Part shown: one piece after another, positions 45,218-55,832 of the stretch
Layout: every line of letters starts with the position of its first letter
Position numbering within the stretch: the first letter of the stretch is position 1
Assembly: GCF_004363095.1 (NCBI RefSeq)
Contig: NZ_SNYO01000007.1
Span: 1-64,000 of the forward strand
DNA: 64,000 bases
DNA from: Actinomycetospora succinea
Lineage (GTDB): Bacteria; Actinomycetota; Actinomycetes; Mycobacteriales; Pseudonocardiaceae
Reading direction: 5' to 3'
Program-made: the position numbers and the translations under genes
Notes under the pieces: model-generated
What the model was told of the DNA's origin: nothing
Database searches by the model: none
What the model saw: only the letters and a program-made list of their open reading frames with translations

Positions 45218-46803
45218 GCGGACCCGTTCCGCGCCGGACCCTGGTCACGTCGGCCGACACCGACCTCGGCCGTGCCTTCGTCCGGCGCCTGCACGACGCC
45301 GGGGACGAGCTCGTCCTCGCCGGCGGCGAGCGCGGCGCGCTGGAGGCGCTGGCCGACGAGCTCGGGGAGCCGAAGCCCGAGGTCCTGCCCGGTGACCTCG
45401 CCGACGCCGACGACCTCGACCTCGTCGCCCGCCGCCTCGAGACCGGCACGCGACCGATCGACCTGCTCGTCGTCGGCCCCGCGCCCGCGAGCACCGAGGG
45501 CCTGCCCGAGGCGGACCCCGCCGACGTCCGCGCGGCGCTCGACGGCACGGCCGCCGCGGCGCTGGTCCTCGTCCGGGCCGCGCTGCCCGGGATGATCGCC
45601 CGCGGGCACCCGGGCCCGGGCGGCGTGATCACCACCGCGGGCCCCGGCGCGTACCTCCCGCTGGCCGGGGCGGCCGGGCTCGACGGCGCCGCGCAGGCCT
45701 ACGTCGCGATGCTGACCGAGTCGCTGGCGCAGGCGCACAACAGGGCCGGCCTCACGCTCACCGTCGTGTGCCCGACCCCTCCCGGTGTCGGGAACAGCAC
45801 CCGGCACACCGTCCCCCTGCGCCTCGCCCCGCCCGACGCGGACGCCGTCGCGGGCGCCGCCCTCGCCGACCACGCCGCCGGGCGCGCCGTCTCCACGCCC
45901 GGCGTCGGCATGAAGGCCCTGGTCGGCACGTCGCGCCTCGTGCCCTTCGCGGCGCTGCGCGTGTCGTCCGGGATGCGTCGCACGACCTTCGCCGGCGCCC
46001 TGGCCGCCCGGCGCGGGCCCCGCGGCGCGCGGACCGGCACCGCGCTCGTCACCGGCGCCAGCTCGGGCATCGGGGCCGCGTTCGCCGAGCGCCTCGCCGT
46101 CGCCGGCCACCCCCTCGTGCTCGTCGCCCGCGACGCCGGCCGCCTCGAGAGCCTCGCCGAGCGTCTGCGCGCCCGGCACGGCGTGGACGTCGAGGTGCTC
46201 GTCGCCGACCTCGCCGCCGCGTCCGGGCGCCGCCGCGTCGTCGAGCGCCTGAGCCTCGGCGAGACCCCGGTCGCGCTCCTGGTCAACAACGCGGGCTACG
46301 CGACGCCCGGCGAGTTCGTCGACACCGACCCCGAGGCGCTGCGCGCGAACTACGAGGTCAACATGGCCGCGGTGCTCGAGCTGACCGCGGCCGCCCTGCC
46401 CGGCATGGTGGCCCGCGGGCGCGGCGACGTCGTCAACGTGTCGAGCGTGGCCGGCTTCCTGCCCGGCCGCGGCTCGGTCTACAGCGCTGGCAAGACCTAC
46501 GTCACGGCGCTCTCCCAGAACCTCGCCCTGTCGCTGGGCGGCACGGGCGTGCGGGTCATGGCACTCTGCCCGGGATTCACGCGCACCGAGTTCCACGCGC
46601 GCCTCGGGCAGGACCGCCAGGGACCGGACTGGCTCTGGCTGGACGCGGACACGGTGGTCGCGGAGGGCCTCGACGACCTGGAGGCGGGAAAGGCGGTGTC
46701 CGTGCCCGGAGCGGTGTACAAGGCGATCGTCGGCGTGACGCGGGTGGTCCCGCGCGGCATGCTGCGGGCCCTGGCGGCCCGGACGGCGACGGGGCGCGGA
46801 TGA
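45214..46803 (+). CDS. Tandem short-chain dehydrogenase fusion with degenerate N-terminal half
   Basis: 529 residues made of two SDR-like domains. The C-terminal one (about 270-529) is complete: [12 protein letters not shown], and YSAGK as catalytic Tyr/Lys. The N-terminal one (about 1-255) keeps the Rossmann pattern but reads SADTDLGRA in place of the Gly-rich loop. It has QAYVAM without the Lys of YxxxK, so it is probably a pseudoenzyme domain. Reading frame is continuous. GTG 45214 overlaps the upstream stop, making an operon with pyrE likely. Confidence 0.85.
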   Translation: MSGPVPRRTLVTSADTDLGRAFVRRLHDAGDELVLAGGERGALEALADELGEPKPEVLPGDLADADDLDLVARRLETGTRPIDLLVVGPAPASTEGLPEADPADVRAALDGTAAAALVLVRAALPGMIARGHPGPGGVITTAGPGAYLPLAGAAGLDGAAQAYVAMLTESLAQAHNRAGLTLTVVCPTPPGVGNSTRHTVPLRLAPPDADAVAGAALADHAAGRAVSTPGVGMKALVGTSRLVPFAALRVSSGMRRTTFAGALAARRGPRGARTGTALVTGASSGIGAAFAERLAVAGHPLVLVARDAGRLESLAERLRARHGVDVEVLVADLAAASGRRRVVERLSLGETPVALLVNNAGYATPGEFVDTDPEALRANYEVNMAAVLELTAAALPGMVARGRGDVVNVSSVAGFLPGRGSVYSAGKTYVTALSQNLALSLGGTGVRVMALCPGFTRTEFHARLGQDRQGPDWLWLDADTVVAEGLDDLEAGKAVSVPGAVYKAIVGVTRVVPRGMLRALAARTATGRG

Positions 46804-46840
46804 ACGCGCTCGGGAGACGAAGCGGAGCGGAGCTCGACCC

Positions 46841-47389
46841 ATGAGTCCAGCGATCGACGTCGAGTCCCGCGCCCGGCTCGCCGAGCTGGTCGCCGCGCTG
46901 GCCGTCGTCCACGGCAAGGTCACGCTGTCGTCGGGGCAGGAGGCCGACTACTACGTCGACCTGCGCCGCGCAACGCTGCACCACGAGGCGGGCCCGCTGA
47001 TCGGGCATCTCGTCCGCGAGGCGACCGCCGACTGGACCTACGACGCCGCCGGCGGGCTGACGATGGGCGCCGACCCGGTCGCGCTCGCCGTCATGCACGC
47101 GCCCGGACCGCCCGTCGACGCCTGCGTGGTGCGCGCGGCGGCCAAGACCCACGGCATGCAGCGCCGGATCGAGGGCCCGGACGTCGCCGGGCGCCGCGTG
47201 CTCGCCGTCGAGGACACCTCGACCACCGGCGGCAGCGTGCTGACCGCGGTCGACGCGCTGGTCGAGGCCGGCGCGGAGGTCGTCGGCGTCGTCACCGTCG
47301 TCGACCGCGCGACGGGGGCGACCGAGGCCGTCGAGGCCCGCGGCCTGGCCTGCCGCTCGCTGCTCGGGCTGGCCGACCTGGGGCTGTGA
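46841..47389 (+). CDS. pyrE: Orotate phosphoribosyltransferase
   Basis: 182 residues, normal length. The PRPP-binding loop is VLAVEDTSTTGGS, and HGKVTLSSGQEADYYVDLR forms the family N-terminal signature (given in part: LSSGQEADYYVDLR). It converts orotate and PRPP to OMP in pyrimidine synthesis. GCGGAGCGGAG precedes the ATG. Followed by the TrmH gene with a GTGA overlap, as in mycobacteria. Confidence 0.96.
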   Translation: MSPAIDVESRARLAELVAALAVVHGKVTLSSGQEADYYVDLRRATLHHEAGPLIGHLVREATADWTYDAAGGLTMGADPVALAVMHAPGPPVDACVVRAAAKTHGMQRRIEGPDVAGRRVLAVEDTSTTGGSVLTAVDALVEAGAEVVGVVTVVDRATGATEAVEARGLACRSLLGLADLGL

Positions 47390-48060
47390 CCAGCCCCGAC
47401 GAGCCCGACGACACCGACGAGCCCGGTCCCACCGAGTGGCGCACCGGGCCGGGCCCGGTCGGCGTCGGACCGTGGCCCGGCGGCCCCGGAGCCTGGCCCG
47501 ACGACCCCCGCTACGACCCCGAGCTCCTCGCCGACGGCGACCGGCGCAACGTCGTCGACCGCTACCGGTACTGGCGCCGCGAGGCGGTCGTCGCCGACCT
47601 CGACGCGCGGCGCCACCCGTTCCACGTCGCGATCGAGAACCTGCACCACGACGCGAACATCGGGACGATCGTGCGGACCGCCAACGCCTTCGCCGCGGCC
47701 GCCGTGCACGTCGTGGGCCGGCGGCGCTGGAACCGGCGGGGCGCGATGGTCACCGACCGCTACCAGCACGTGCACCACCACGCCGACGTCGCGGGCCTGC
47801 TCGCGTGGGCGCGGGCGGAGGACCTCGCGGTGGTCGCGGTCGACAACGGCCCCGGGGCCGCGCCGCTGGAGACGGCAGCGCTGCCGCGGCGCTGCGTGCT
47901 GCTGTTCGGTCAGGAGGGCGTGGGCCTGACCCCGGAGGCCGTGGCGGGCGCGGACGCCGTGCTCTCGATCGCCCAGTTCGGGTCGACCCGCTCGATCAAC
48001 GCCGGCGTCGCGGCGGGGATCGCCATGCACGCGTGGGTCCGCGCGCACGCCGCGATCTAA
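47386..48060 (+). CDS. TrmH/SpoU-type RNA 2'-O-methyltransferase
   Basis: 224 residues. SPOUT motifs 1-3 are NIGTIVRTANAF, LLFGQEGVGL and IAQFGSTRSINAGVAAGI, forming the knotted SAM site. The RNA target (tRNA or rRNA) is not readable. A Pro/Gly/Asp-rich N-terminal 60 residues precede the domain. Coupled to pyrE; its TAA overlaps the stop of the convergent DedA gene. Confidence 0.92.
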   Translation: MTSPDEPDDTDEPGPTEWRTGPGPVGVGPWPGGPGAWPDDPRYDPELLADGDRRNVVDRYRYWRREAVVADLDARRHPFHVAIENLHHDANIGTIVRTANAFAAAAVHVVGRRRWNRRGAMVTDRYQHVHHHADVAGLLAWARAEDLAVVAVDNGPGAAPLETAALPRRCVLLFGQEGVGLTPEAVAGADAVLSIAQFGSTRSINAGVAAGIAMHAWVRAHAAI

Positions 48061-48803
48061 CGGTCGCGGTGCCGCGTGTCGATGATCTGCGTGGGCTCCT
48101 CGTTCGCGCCGTCGAGGACGTCCTCGGCCAGCCCCTGCGCGCCGAGCTTCTTCTCGCGCCGCGCCTTGATCATCTCGATGGCGATCGGCACCAGCGAGAG
48201 CGCCACCACGAGGATGAGCATCATCTCGATGTTGTTCTTGACGATGTCGAACTGGCCGAGCCCGGCGCCGAGCAGCGTCACCCCGGCCGCCCAGGCGACG
48301 CCGCCGATCAGCGAGAACGTCAGGTAGCGGCGCGCGTCCATGCGCCCGACCCCGGCCATGACCGTGATGAACGTGCGCACGATCGGCACGAAGCGCCCGA
48401 GCACGATGGCCCGGTTGCCGTACTTGTCGAAGAACTTCTGCGTCCGCTCGACGTTCTCCTTCTTGAAGAGCTTCGAGTCGGGCTTGTCGAAGATCGCGGG
48501 CCCGGCCTTGAGCCCGATGTAGTAGCCCAGCGCGTTGCCGGCGAAGGCGCACACCACCAGCAGGACGCACACCAGCCACAGCGGCGTGTCGATCAGGCCG
48601 GTGACCACCGCGAGCCCGGTGATGAACAGCAGCGAGTCGCCGGGCAGGAAGAACCCGATCAGCAGTCCGCACTCCGCGAAGATGATCAGGCACACGCCGA
48701 CGAGGGCCCACGGCCCGAGCGAGGTGATGATGTACTGCGGGTCGAGCCACTCGGGGCCGAGGGCCTGCACCGTGGTCGTGGCGGTGGCGAGTGTGGGCGA
48801 CAC
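48057..48803 (-). CDS. DedA family membrane protein
   Basis: 248 residues. Contains the DedA/SNARE-associated (VTT) pattern: EcGLLIGFFLPGDSLLF reads ECGLLIGFFLPGDSLL, and GNALGYYIGLKAG, then GRFVPIVRTFITVMAGVGRM. About five hydrophobic segments. Members are thought to move lipids such as undecaprenyl phosphate across the membrane. GTG start is leaderless with TACGGT eight bases away. Confidence 0.92.
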   Translation of the reverse strand: MSPTLATATTTVQALGPEWLDPQYIITSLGPWALVGVCLIIFAECGLLIGFFLPGDSLLFITGLAVVTGLIDTPLWLVCVLLVVCAFAGNALGYYIGLKAGPAIFDKPDSKLFKKENVERTQKFFDKYGNRAIVLGRFVPIVRTFITVMAGVGRMDARRYLTFSLIGGVAWAAGVTLLGAGLGQFDIVKNNIEMMLILVVALSLVPIAIEMIKARREKKLGAQGLAEDVLDGANEEPTQIIDTRHRDR

Positions 48804-48811
48804 GTCTCGAA

Positions 48812-48817
48812 ACCGTA
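48812..48817 (-). promoter_or_regulatory. -10 element of leaderless DedA gene
   Basis: TACGGT on the minus strand, ending eight bases before GTG 48803. Confidence 0.5.
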
Positions 48818-48889
48818 CGCGGTGGACCTGGGCGTGGGCCTCCGGGTCACCCTGGCGTGCCTCGGGGTGAAGCCCGTGTCAGGCCAGGG

Positions 48890-49489
48890 TCAGCCCGGGA
48901 GTCCCAGCGTCCCGACGGCGGCGAGCGCGCCGGCGATGGCGCCCGCGAGCAGCGCGACCCCCGACCACCACGCGATCCGGGCCGGCGTCCAGGCCGTCGG
49001 GCCGGCCGTGTCGTCCGGCGGCGGGGGCGGCGGCGCGGCACCCGGCGCGGGCCGCTGCTGGGGGACACCCGGCCCGGGCACGCGCCCGGGACCGGTCGGC
49101 GGCGGGGGCGCGGGCCGACCCGCGGTCGGCGGGCCCTGGGGCCCGTTCTGCGGCCCGTTCTGCGGCCAGGGTCCCGTCGGACGGGGCGCGGGACGCGCCA
49201 TCGGCGGGCCGCCCCGCTGGGGTGCGGTGTAGGGCCCGGCCGGGCCCGTGGGCGGGGCCGACGGGACGGGGTGCGCGACCGTCTCGGGCGCCGGATCGGC
49301 GGCGTCGCCCTTCTTGCGGCCCAGGGGCCGGAAGCGGTCGCGCCAGCGGGACCCGCCGGCGTCCTGCTCCTCCTGGGCCGGAGCGGCCGCGGGGGGAGTG
49401 GCCGGCGCGTTCGGCGTGCCGCCCGGGGAGGACACCCCGCCCGCGGCGTGCGCGCGCAGGGCCTCGGACAGCAGCCGCTCGTCGTCCAT
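48890..49489 (-). CDS. Proline-rich tail-anchored protein downstream of sigma factor
   Basis: 199 residues: a short helical N-terminus (MDDERLLSEALRAHAAGG), a Pro/Gly/Ala-rich middle of about 140 residues with NGPQNGPQGP-type repeats, and one C-terminal membrane helix (about 173-195). No zinc-binding anti-sigma (ZAS) motif is present. It starts 52 bp after the sigma-factor stop and is probably co-transcribed. It could be an atypical partner or anti-sigma factor, but that is only positional inference. Confidence 0.75.
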   Translation of the reverse strand: MDDERLLSEALRAHAAGGVSSPGGTPNAPATPPAAAPAQEEQDAGGSRWRDRFRPLGRKKGDAADPAPETVAHPVPSAPPTGPAGPYTAPQRGGPPMARPAPRPTGPWPQNGPQNGPQGPPTAGRPAPPPPTGPGRVPGPGVPQQRPAPGAAPPPPPPDDTAGPTAWTPARIAWWSGVALLAGAIAGALAAVGTLGLPG

Positions 49490-49541
49490 CCCGGCCGATG
49501 CTAGCGGCGGGGACCGACGGGACCCAGGGGGCGTTCGGGGC

Positions 49542-50213
49542 TCATCCGCCGTCGACCAGCTTGCCGATGGCCTCGAGACCACGGCTCGCCGTCGACTTCA
49601 CCGTGCCCTTGCTGATGCCCGTGGCCTCGGCGATCTCCGCCTCGGACAGGCCGCCGTAGTAGCGCAGCACCAGCACCTCGCGCTGGCGGCGCGGCAGCTT
49701 GCCCAGCGCGCCCACCACGGCCTGGTGCTCGGCGGAGAGCATCGCCAGCGACTCGGCGGAGCGGGCGTCGGCGGTGTGCGGCGGCGTGTACTCCCGCGCG
49801 GTGCGCCGGCGCCGCAGCACCGAGCGTGACCCGTTGACCACGGCCGTGCGCAGGTAGCCCAGCGCGGCGTGCTCGTCGCGCAGCCGGCCCCAGTGGCGGT
49901 GCAGGCCGGTGAACGCCTCCTGGACGACGTCCTCGGCGGTCGCCGGGTCGTCGACGAGCAGCACGGCGAGACGCACGAACCGCATCCGGTGCTCGCGGTA
50001 GAGGTCCTCGAGCGTGCGCGGCGCCTGGTCCTGGGTGGCGATCGGGCCGCTCGGCGGCGCCCCTGGACCCCCCGGGCCGGGCCGCGGCGGACCGGGTGGC
50101 CCGGACGGGCGGGCGGAGGGATGGACCACCGAGGCGTCGGCCGGCGCGACGGCGTCGATGGCCCGCAGGCTGCCGAGCGTGCGCTCGACGGCGCTCTCGC
50201 CGGGATGGGCCAC
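49542..50213 (-). CDS. SigE-family ECF sigma factor
   Basis: 223 residues. Sigma region 2 (LYREHRMRFVRLAVLLVDDPATAEDVVQEAF, seen in part as VDDPATAEDVVQEAF, about 75-105) and region 4 (LPRRQREVLVLRYYGGLSEAEIA, in part RQREVLVLRYYGGLSEAEIA, about 170-190) with the SKGTVKSTASRG helix. The first 65 residues are disordered and Pro-rich. It belongs to the SigE/ECF sigma-70 group abundant in actinobacteria. GTG start with TATCGT seven bases upstream indicates leaderless mRNA. Confidence 0.92.
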   Translation of the reverse strand: MAHPGESAVERTLGSLRAIDAVAPADASVVHPSARPSGPPGPPRPGPGGPGAPPSGPIATQDQAPRTLEDLYREHRMRFVRLAVLLVDDPATAEDVVQEAFTGLHRHWGRLRDEHAALGYLRTAVVNGSRSVLRRRRTAREYTPPHTADARSAESLAMLSAEHQAVVGALGKLPRRQREVLVLRYYGGLSEAEIAEATGISKGTVKSTASRGLEAIGKLVDGG

Positions 50214-50220
50214 GTCACCG

Positions 50221-50226
50221 ACGATA
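50221..50226 (-). promoter_or_regulatory. -10 element of leaderless sigma-factor gene
   Basis: TATCGT on the minus strand, seven bases before GTG 50213. Confidence 0.5.
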
Positions 50227-50443
50227 GCCGCTCACCACCTGTGGTCCCGGTGGGGACGAGGGTCCGTCTGCGGATCACCCGCGTGGCGCAGGCGGCCACC
50301 GAACGGGAAACGGGTCACACCGGACGAGGAGGCGCCGGATCCCGCGGCTGCGTCATACTGCGCCGACGTCCGGCCGGACCGTGTCCGCCCCGGTGCCCGG
50401 CCGGCACCTGTCGAACGCTGTCGACGCCCTGGGAGGCACGACG

Positions 50444-51478
50444 ATGCCCATCGCGACCCCCGAGGTCTACAACGAGATGCTCGACCGGGCGAAGGCGAAC
50501 GCGTTCGCCTTCCCGGCGATCAACTGCACCTCGTCGGAGACGATCAACGCGGCCCTGCGCGGCTTCGCCGAGGCGGAGAGCGACGGGATCATCCAGTTCT
50601 CCACCGGCGGCGCCGAGTTCGGCTCCGGCCAGTCGGTGAAGGACATGGTCACCGGCGCGAGCGCGCTGGCCGAGTTCGCGCACGTCGTCGCCGAGAAGTA
50701 CTCGGTCAACGTCGCGCTGCACACCGACCACTGCCCGAAGGACAAGCTCGACGGGTTCGTGCGCCCGCTGATCGCGATCAGCCAGGAGCGCGTCGACGCC
50801 GGGAAGCCCCCGCTCTTCCAGTCCCACATGTGGGACGGCTCGGCGGTGGAGCTGCACGAGAACCTCCAGATCGCCCAGGAGCTGCTGGCGGAGGCCGTCA
50901 AGGCGAAGATCATCCTCGAGGTGGAGATCGGCGTCGTCGGCGGCGAGGAGGACGGCGTCGCCAACGACATCAACGAGAAGCTCTACACCGCCGCCGGCGA
51001 CTACGAGCACACCGTCGACGCGCTCGGCGGCGGCGAGAAGGGCCGCTACCTGCTCGCGGCGACGTTCGGCAACGTGCACGGCGTCTACAAGCCGGGCAAC
51101 GTCAAGCTGCGCCCCTCGGTGCTCAAGGAGGGCCAGGAGGTCGCGGCGCGCAAGCTCGGCCTCGCCGACGGCTCGAAGCCGTTCGACCTGGTCTTCCACG
51201 GCGGCTCGGGCTCGCTGCTCGAGGAGATCCACGAGGCGCTCGACTACGGCGTCGTGAAGATGAACGTCGACACCGACACCCAGTACGCCTACACGCGCCC
51301 GATCGCCGCGCACATGTTCTCGAACTACGACGGCGTGCTGAAGGTCGACGGCGAGGTCGGCGACAAGAAGGCCTACGACCCGCGCAGCTACAACAAGAAG
51401 GCCGAGGTCGCCATGGCCGAGCGGGTCACCACGGCCTGCGAGAACCTGCGCTCGACCGGGCAGACCCTGGGTCGCTGA
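50444..51478 (+). CDS. fba: Class II fructose-bisphosphate aldolase
   Basis: 344 residues. Zinc ligands in HTDHC, the GVVGGEEDGV loop and GNVHGVYKPGN, with FHGGSGS and NVDTDTQYA near the active site mark the class II enzyme. It interconverts fructose 1,6-bisphosphate with DHAP and glyceraldehyde 3-phosphate. ATG 50444 has GGGAGG at 50431-50436; an upstream in-frame ATG-like start at 50381 lacks one. Confidence 0.97.
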   Translation: MPIATPEVYNEMLDRAKANAFAFPAINCTSSETINAALRGFAEAESDGIIQFSTGGAEFGSGQSVKDMVTGASALAEFAHVVAEKYSVNVALHTDHCPKDKLDGFVRPLIAISQERVDAGKPPLFQSHMWDGSAVELHENLQIAQELLAEAVKAKIILEVEIGVVGGEEDGVANDINEKLYTAAGDYEHTVDALGGGEKGRYLLAATFGNVHGVYKPGNVKLRPSVLKEGQEVAARKLGLADGSKPFDLVFHGGSGSLLEEIHEALDYGVVKMNVDTDTQYAYTRPIAAHMFSNYDGVLKVDGEVGDKKAYDPRSYNKKAEVAMAERVTTACENLRSTGQTLGR

Positions 51479-51496
51479 GGCGAGGGCGCTCGGGCG

Positions 51497-51502
51497 GACA
51501 AT
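51497..51502 (+). promoter_or_regulatory. -10 element of leaderless DUF3151 gene
   Basis: GACAAT ends six bases before ATG 51509. Confidence 0.45.
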
Positions 51503-51508
51503 CGGGGC

Positions 51509-51949
51509 ATGACCATCCCGATGGGGCCGGGTGCCGGCCACGGGCACAACCTGCTCGGACCGCAGCCGACCTACCTCCCGGAGGCGCCCGAGCCCGCCGC
51601 GCGGCTGGAGAAGGGCGAGGACCCGGCGGCGGTCGTCGCCGACCACCCGACCTACTCGGCCGGGTGGGCGGAGCTCGCCGAGCGCGCCGGGGCGGCCGGC
51701 GAGCACGTCGCCGCATACGCCTACGCCCGCACGGGCTACCACCGCGGGCTCGACCAGCTGCGCCGCAACGGCTGGAAGGGCTTCGGCCCGGTGCCGTGGA
51801 GCCACGAGCCCAACCAGGGCTTCCTGCGCGCGGTCGCGGCGCTGGCGAAGGCGGCGCAGGCGATCGGCGAGACCGACGAGGTCGAGCGCTGCGTCCAGCT
51901 CCTCGCCGACTGCGACCCGGAGGCCGTGACCGTCCTCGGTCTCGCCTGA
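51509..51949 (+). CDS. DUF3151 family protein
   Basis: 146 residues. The pattern HNLLGPQPTYLP, YAYARTGYHRGLDQLRRNGW and VPWSHEPNQGFLRA is that of the actinobacterial DUF3151 family (Rv0360c-like), which sits beside fba in mycobacteria too. Predicted all-helical and soluble; function unknown. Confidence 0.92.
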   Translation: MTIPMGPGAGHGHNLLGPQPTYLPEAPEPAARLEKGEDPAAVVADHPTYSAGWAELAERAGAAGEHVAAYAYARTGYHRGLDQLRRNGWKGFGPVPWSHEPNQGFLRAVAALAKAAQAIGETDEVERCVQLLADCDPEAVTVLGLA

Positions 51950-51956
51950 GGGTCCC

Positions 51957-53039
51957 GTGAACCGCCTGGAACGGCTCGCCCGCAGCCGGGCCCGGCGGCT
52001 GCGCGACTCCGGGCTGCCGGTGCTGCAGTGCGCGCTGGCGGCCGGGGTCGCGTACCTGGTGGCGCGCGACGTCGTCGGTCACCCGCTGCCGTTCTTCGCG
52101 CCGATCGCGTGCGTGCTCGTCCTCGGCGTGTCGGTGACCAACCGGCTGCGCCGCTCGGTGGAGCTCGCGGCCGGGGTCAGCGTCGGGGTGGCCGTCGGCG
52201 ACCTGATCGTCGTGCTCATCGGCCCCGGCTGGTGGCAGATCAGCGTCGTCGTCGGCCTGACGCTCCTGGCCGCGCTGCTGTTCGACGTCGGCGCGCTGTT
52301 GCTCAACCAGGCCGCGGTGTCGGCGGTGCTGGTCGCGACGCTGCAGCCGCCTGGGACGACCGCGGCGTTCTCCCGGTGGATCGACACGATCATCGGGGCG
52401 GCGATCGGGCTGGCGACGGCGGCGACGCTGCCCTCGCACCCGCTCACCCGGGCCCGGCGCGGGCTGACCGCGCTGCTCACCGAGCTCGAACAGGTGCTGA
52501 TCGGGACCGCCGACGCCCTGGACGCGGCGGACCTCGAGGCCGCGGCGGCGGTCCTCGCCCGGGCGCGGGCCACGCAGGGGCGGGTCGACGCGCTCGTCGA
52601 CGCCGTCGACGCGGGCTTCGAGATCACCGCGATCGCTCCGCTGCGCCGCCGCCACCGCGGGGAGCTGGGGCGCATCCGCGCGGCGGTGCACCCGGTCGAC
52701 CTGGCGCTGCGCAACGCCCGCGTCCTCGCGCGGCGCGCGCACGCCGCGATCCGCGAGGGCGAGGAGACCGACGCCGAGCTCGTCGCCGTGCTGCGCCGCC
52801 TGGCCGAGGACACCGCGGAGCTGCGGCGCGAGCTGACGGCGGGCGAGTCGACCGACGGCGCCCGCAGCGCGCTGCTGGACACCGTGGGGACGGTGCCGGC
52901 GCACGGTGGCGGCTACTCGGCGGACGTGGTGATCGCCCAGATCCGGTCCATGCTCGTGGACCTGCTGACGGCGGCGGGGATGGACCGCGACGAGGCGGTC
53001 ACGGCGACGACGAGCAGCCGGCTCGGTCGCGACGAGTGA
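51957..53039 (+). CDS. FUSC/aromatic acid exporter-like membrane protein
   Basis: 360 residues. The first 155 hold about five or six hydrophobic segments with the RSVELAAGVSVGVAVGDL pattern of the FUSC family, and the rest is helical and cytoplasmic. Relatives export aromatic or organic acids, but the substrate is unknown. Starts at GTG 51957, eight bp after the DUF3151 stop. Confidence 0.87.
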   Translation: MNRLERLARSRARRLRDSGLPVLQCALAAGVAYLVARDVVGHPLPFFAPIACVLVLGVSVTNRLRRSVELAAGVSVGVAVGDLIVVLIGPGWWQISVVVGLTLLAALLFDVGALLLNQAAVSAVLVATLQPPGTTAAFSRWIDTIIGAAIGLATAATLPSHPLTRARRGLTALLTELEQVLIGTADALDAADLEAAAAVLARARATQGRVDALVDAVDAGFEITAIAPLRRRHRGELGRIRAAVHPVDLALRNARVLARRAHAAIREGEETDAELVAVLRRLAEDTAELRRELTAGESTDGARSALLDTVGTVPAHGGGYSADVVIAQIRSMLVDLLTAAGMDRDEAVTATTSSRLGRDE

Positions 53040-53046
53040 GGCCCGG

Positions 53047-53295
53047 TCAGGACGCCTTGCGGAGCCCGGTGGCCGGGGCGAGCGACTCGTCCTCGCGGCT
53101 GTCGTCGGCGCTGTCCTCGGTGTCGTCCTCGTCGGCGCCCGGCACGAGCGTGAGCGACGGCGCGGGGGGCTCGATCGCGAGGGGACGGCGGACCCGCGGC
53201 GCGGGCTTGCCGACGACGGCGTGGGCCTCGAAGCGTTCGAGCAGACACGCGACGACCATGATCACGATCGGTAGGAGCAGCACCACCGCCAGCAT
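53047..53295 (-). CDS. Small single-pass membrane protein with acidic tail
   Basis: 82 residues: an N-terminal membrane helix (about 2-20), a basic PAPRVRRP segment, and an acidic DEDDTEDSADDSREDES tail. Function unknown. A TATGCC -10-like element six bases before the ATG supports a real, leaderless gene. It converges on the FUSC gene, 7 bp apart. Confidence 0.6.
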   Translation of the reverse strand: MLAVVLLLPIVIMVVACLLERFEAHAVVGKPAPRVRRPLAIEPPAPSLTLVPGADEDDTEDSADDSREDESLAPATGLRKAS

Positions 53296-53444
53296 GTGAC
53301 TGGCATACCCCCGCCCCGCACGGGCACACCTCACCCTCGGCGGGTGGGCACGGACGGTGGCCCAGTGGTCGCCCAGCGCAGTCGGGCGGGCGACCATCGG
53401 GTCGGGACCCCGCTGATCGTCCCGCGGTGGCCGACCACCGGGCG

Positions 53445-55518
<2,074 letters not shown>

Positions 55519-55528
55519 ACTCGATGGG

Positions 55529-55828
55529 GTGGGCGCCTGCGAACACCTCCTGAGCATCGGCACCTCCGGTGTCGCGACCGACCCGAGGCCCGACGCCGTC
55601 GCGCGTGACGGCGAGACGCTGATCTGCCCCGACTGCACCGCCGCGGGCTACACGGCCTGGGCGCACCTGCGGAAGTGCCTCGAGTGCGGGCACGTGGCGT
55701 GCTGCGACTCGAGCCCGTACCGGCACGCGTCCAAGCACCACGAGGACACCGGCCACCCGGTGATGCGCTCGCACGAGCCGGACGAGACGTGGCGCTGGTG
55801 CTACGTCGACCGGCGGCTGGCGCCCTGA
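55529..55828 (+). CDS. UBP-type zinc-finger protein
   Basis: 99 residues, essentially one ZnF-UBP domain: CEHL, CPDC, CLECGHVACCDSS, HASKHHEDTGHPVMRS. In eukaryotes the domain binds the ubiquitin C-terminus; bacterial stand-alone copies have no known partner. The motif is complete, so metal binding is likely. Confidence 0.9.
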   Translation: MGACEHLLSIGTSGVATDPRPDAVARDGETLICPDCTAAGYTAWAHLRKCLECGHVACCDSSPYRHASKHHEDTGHPVMRSHEPDETWRWCYVDRRLAP

Positions 55829-55832
55829 GCGA

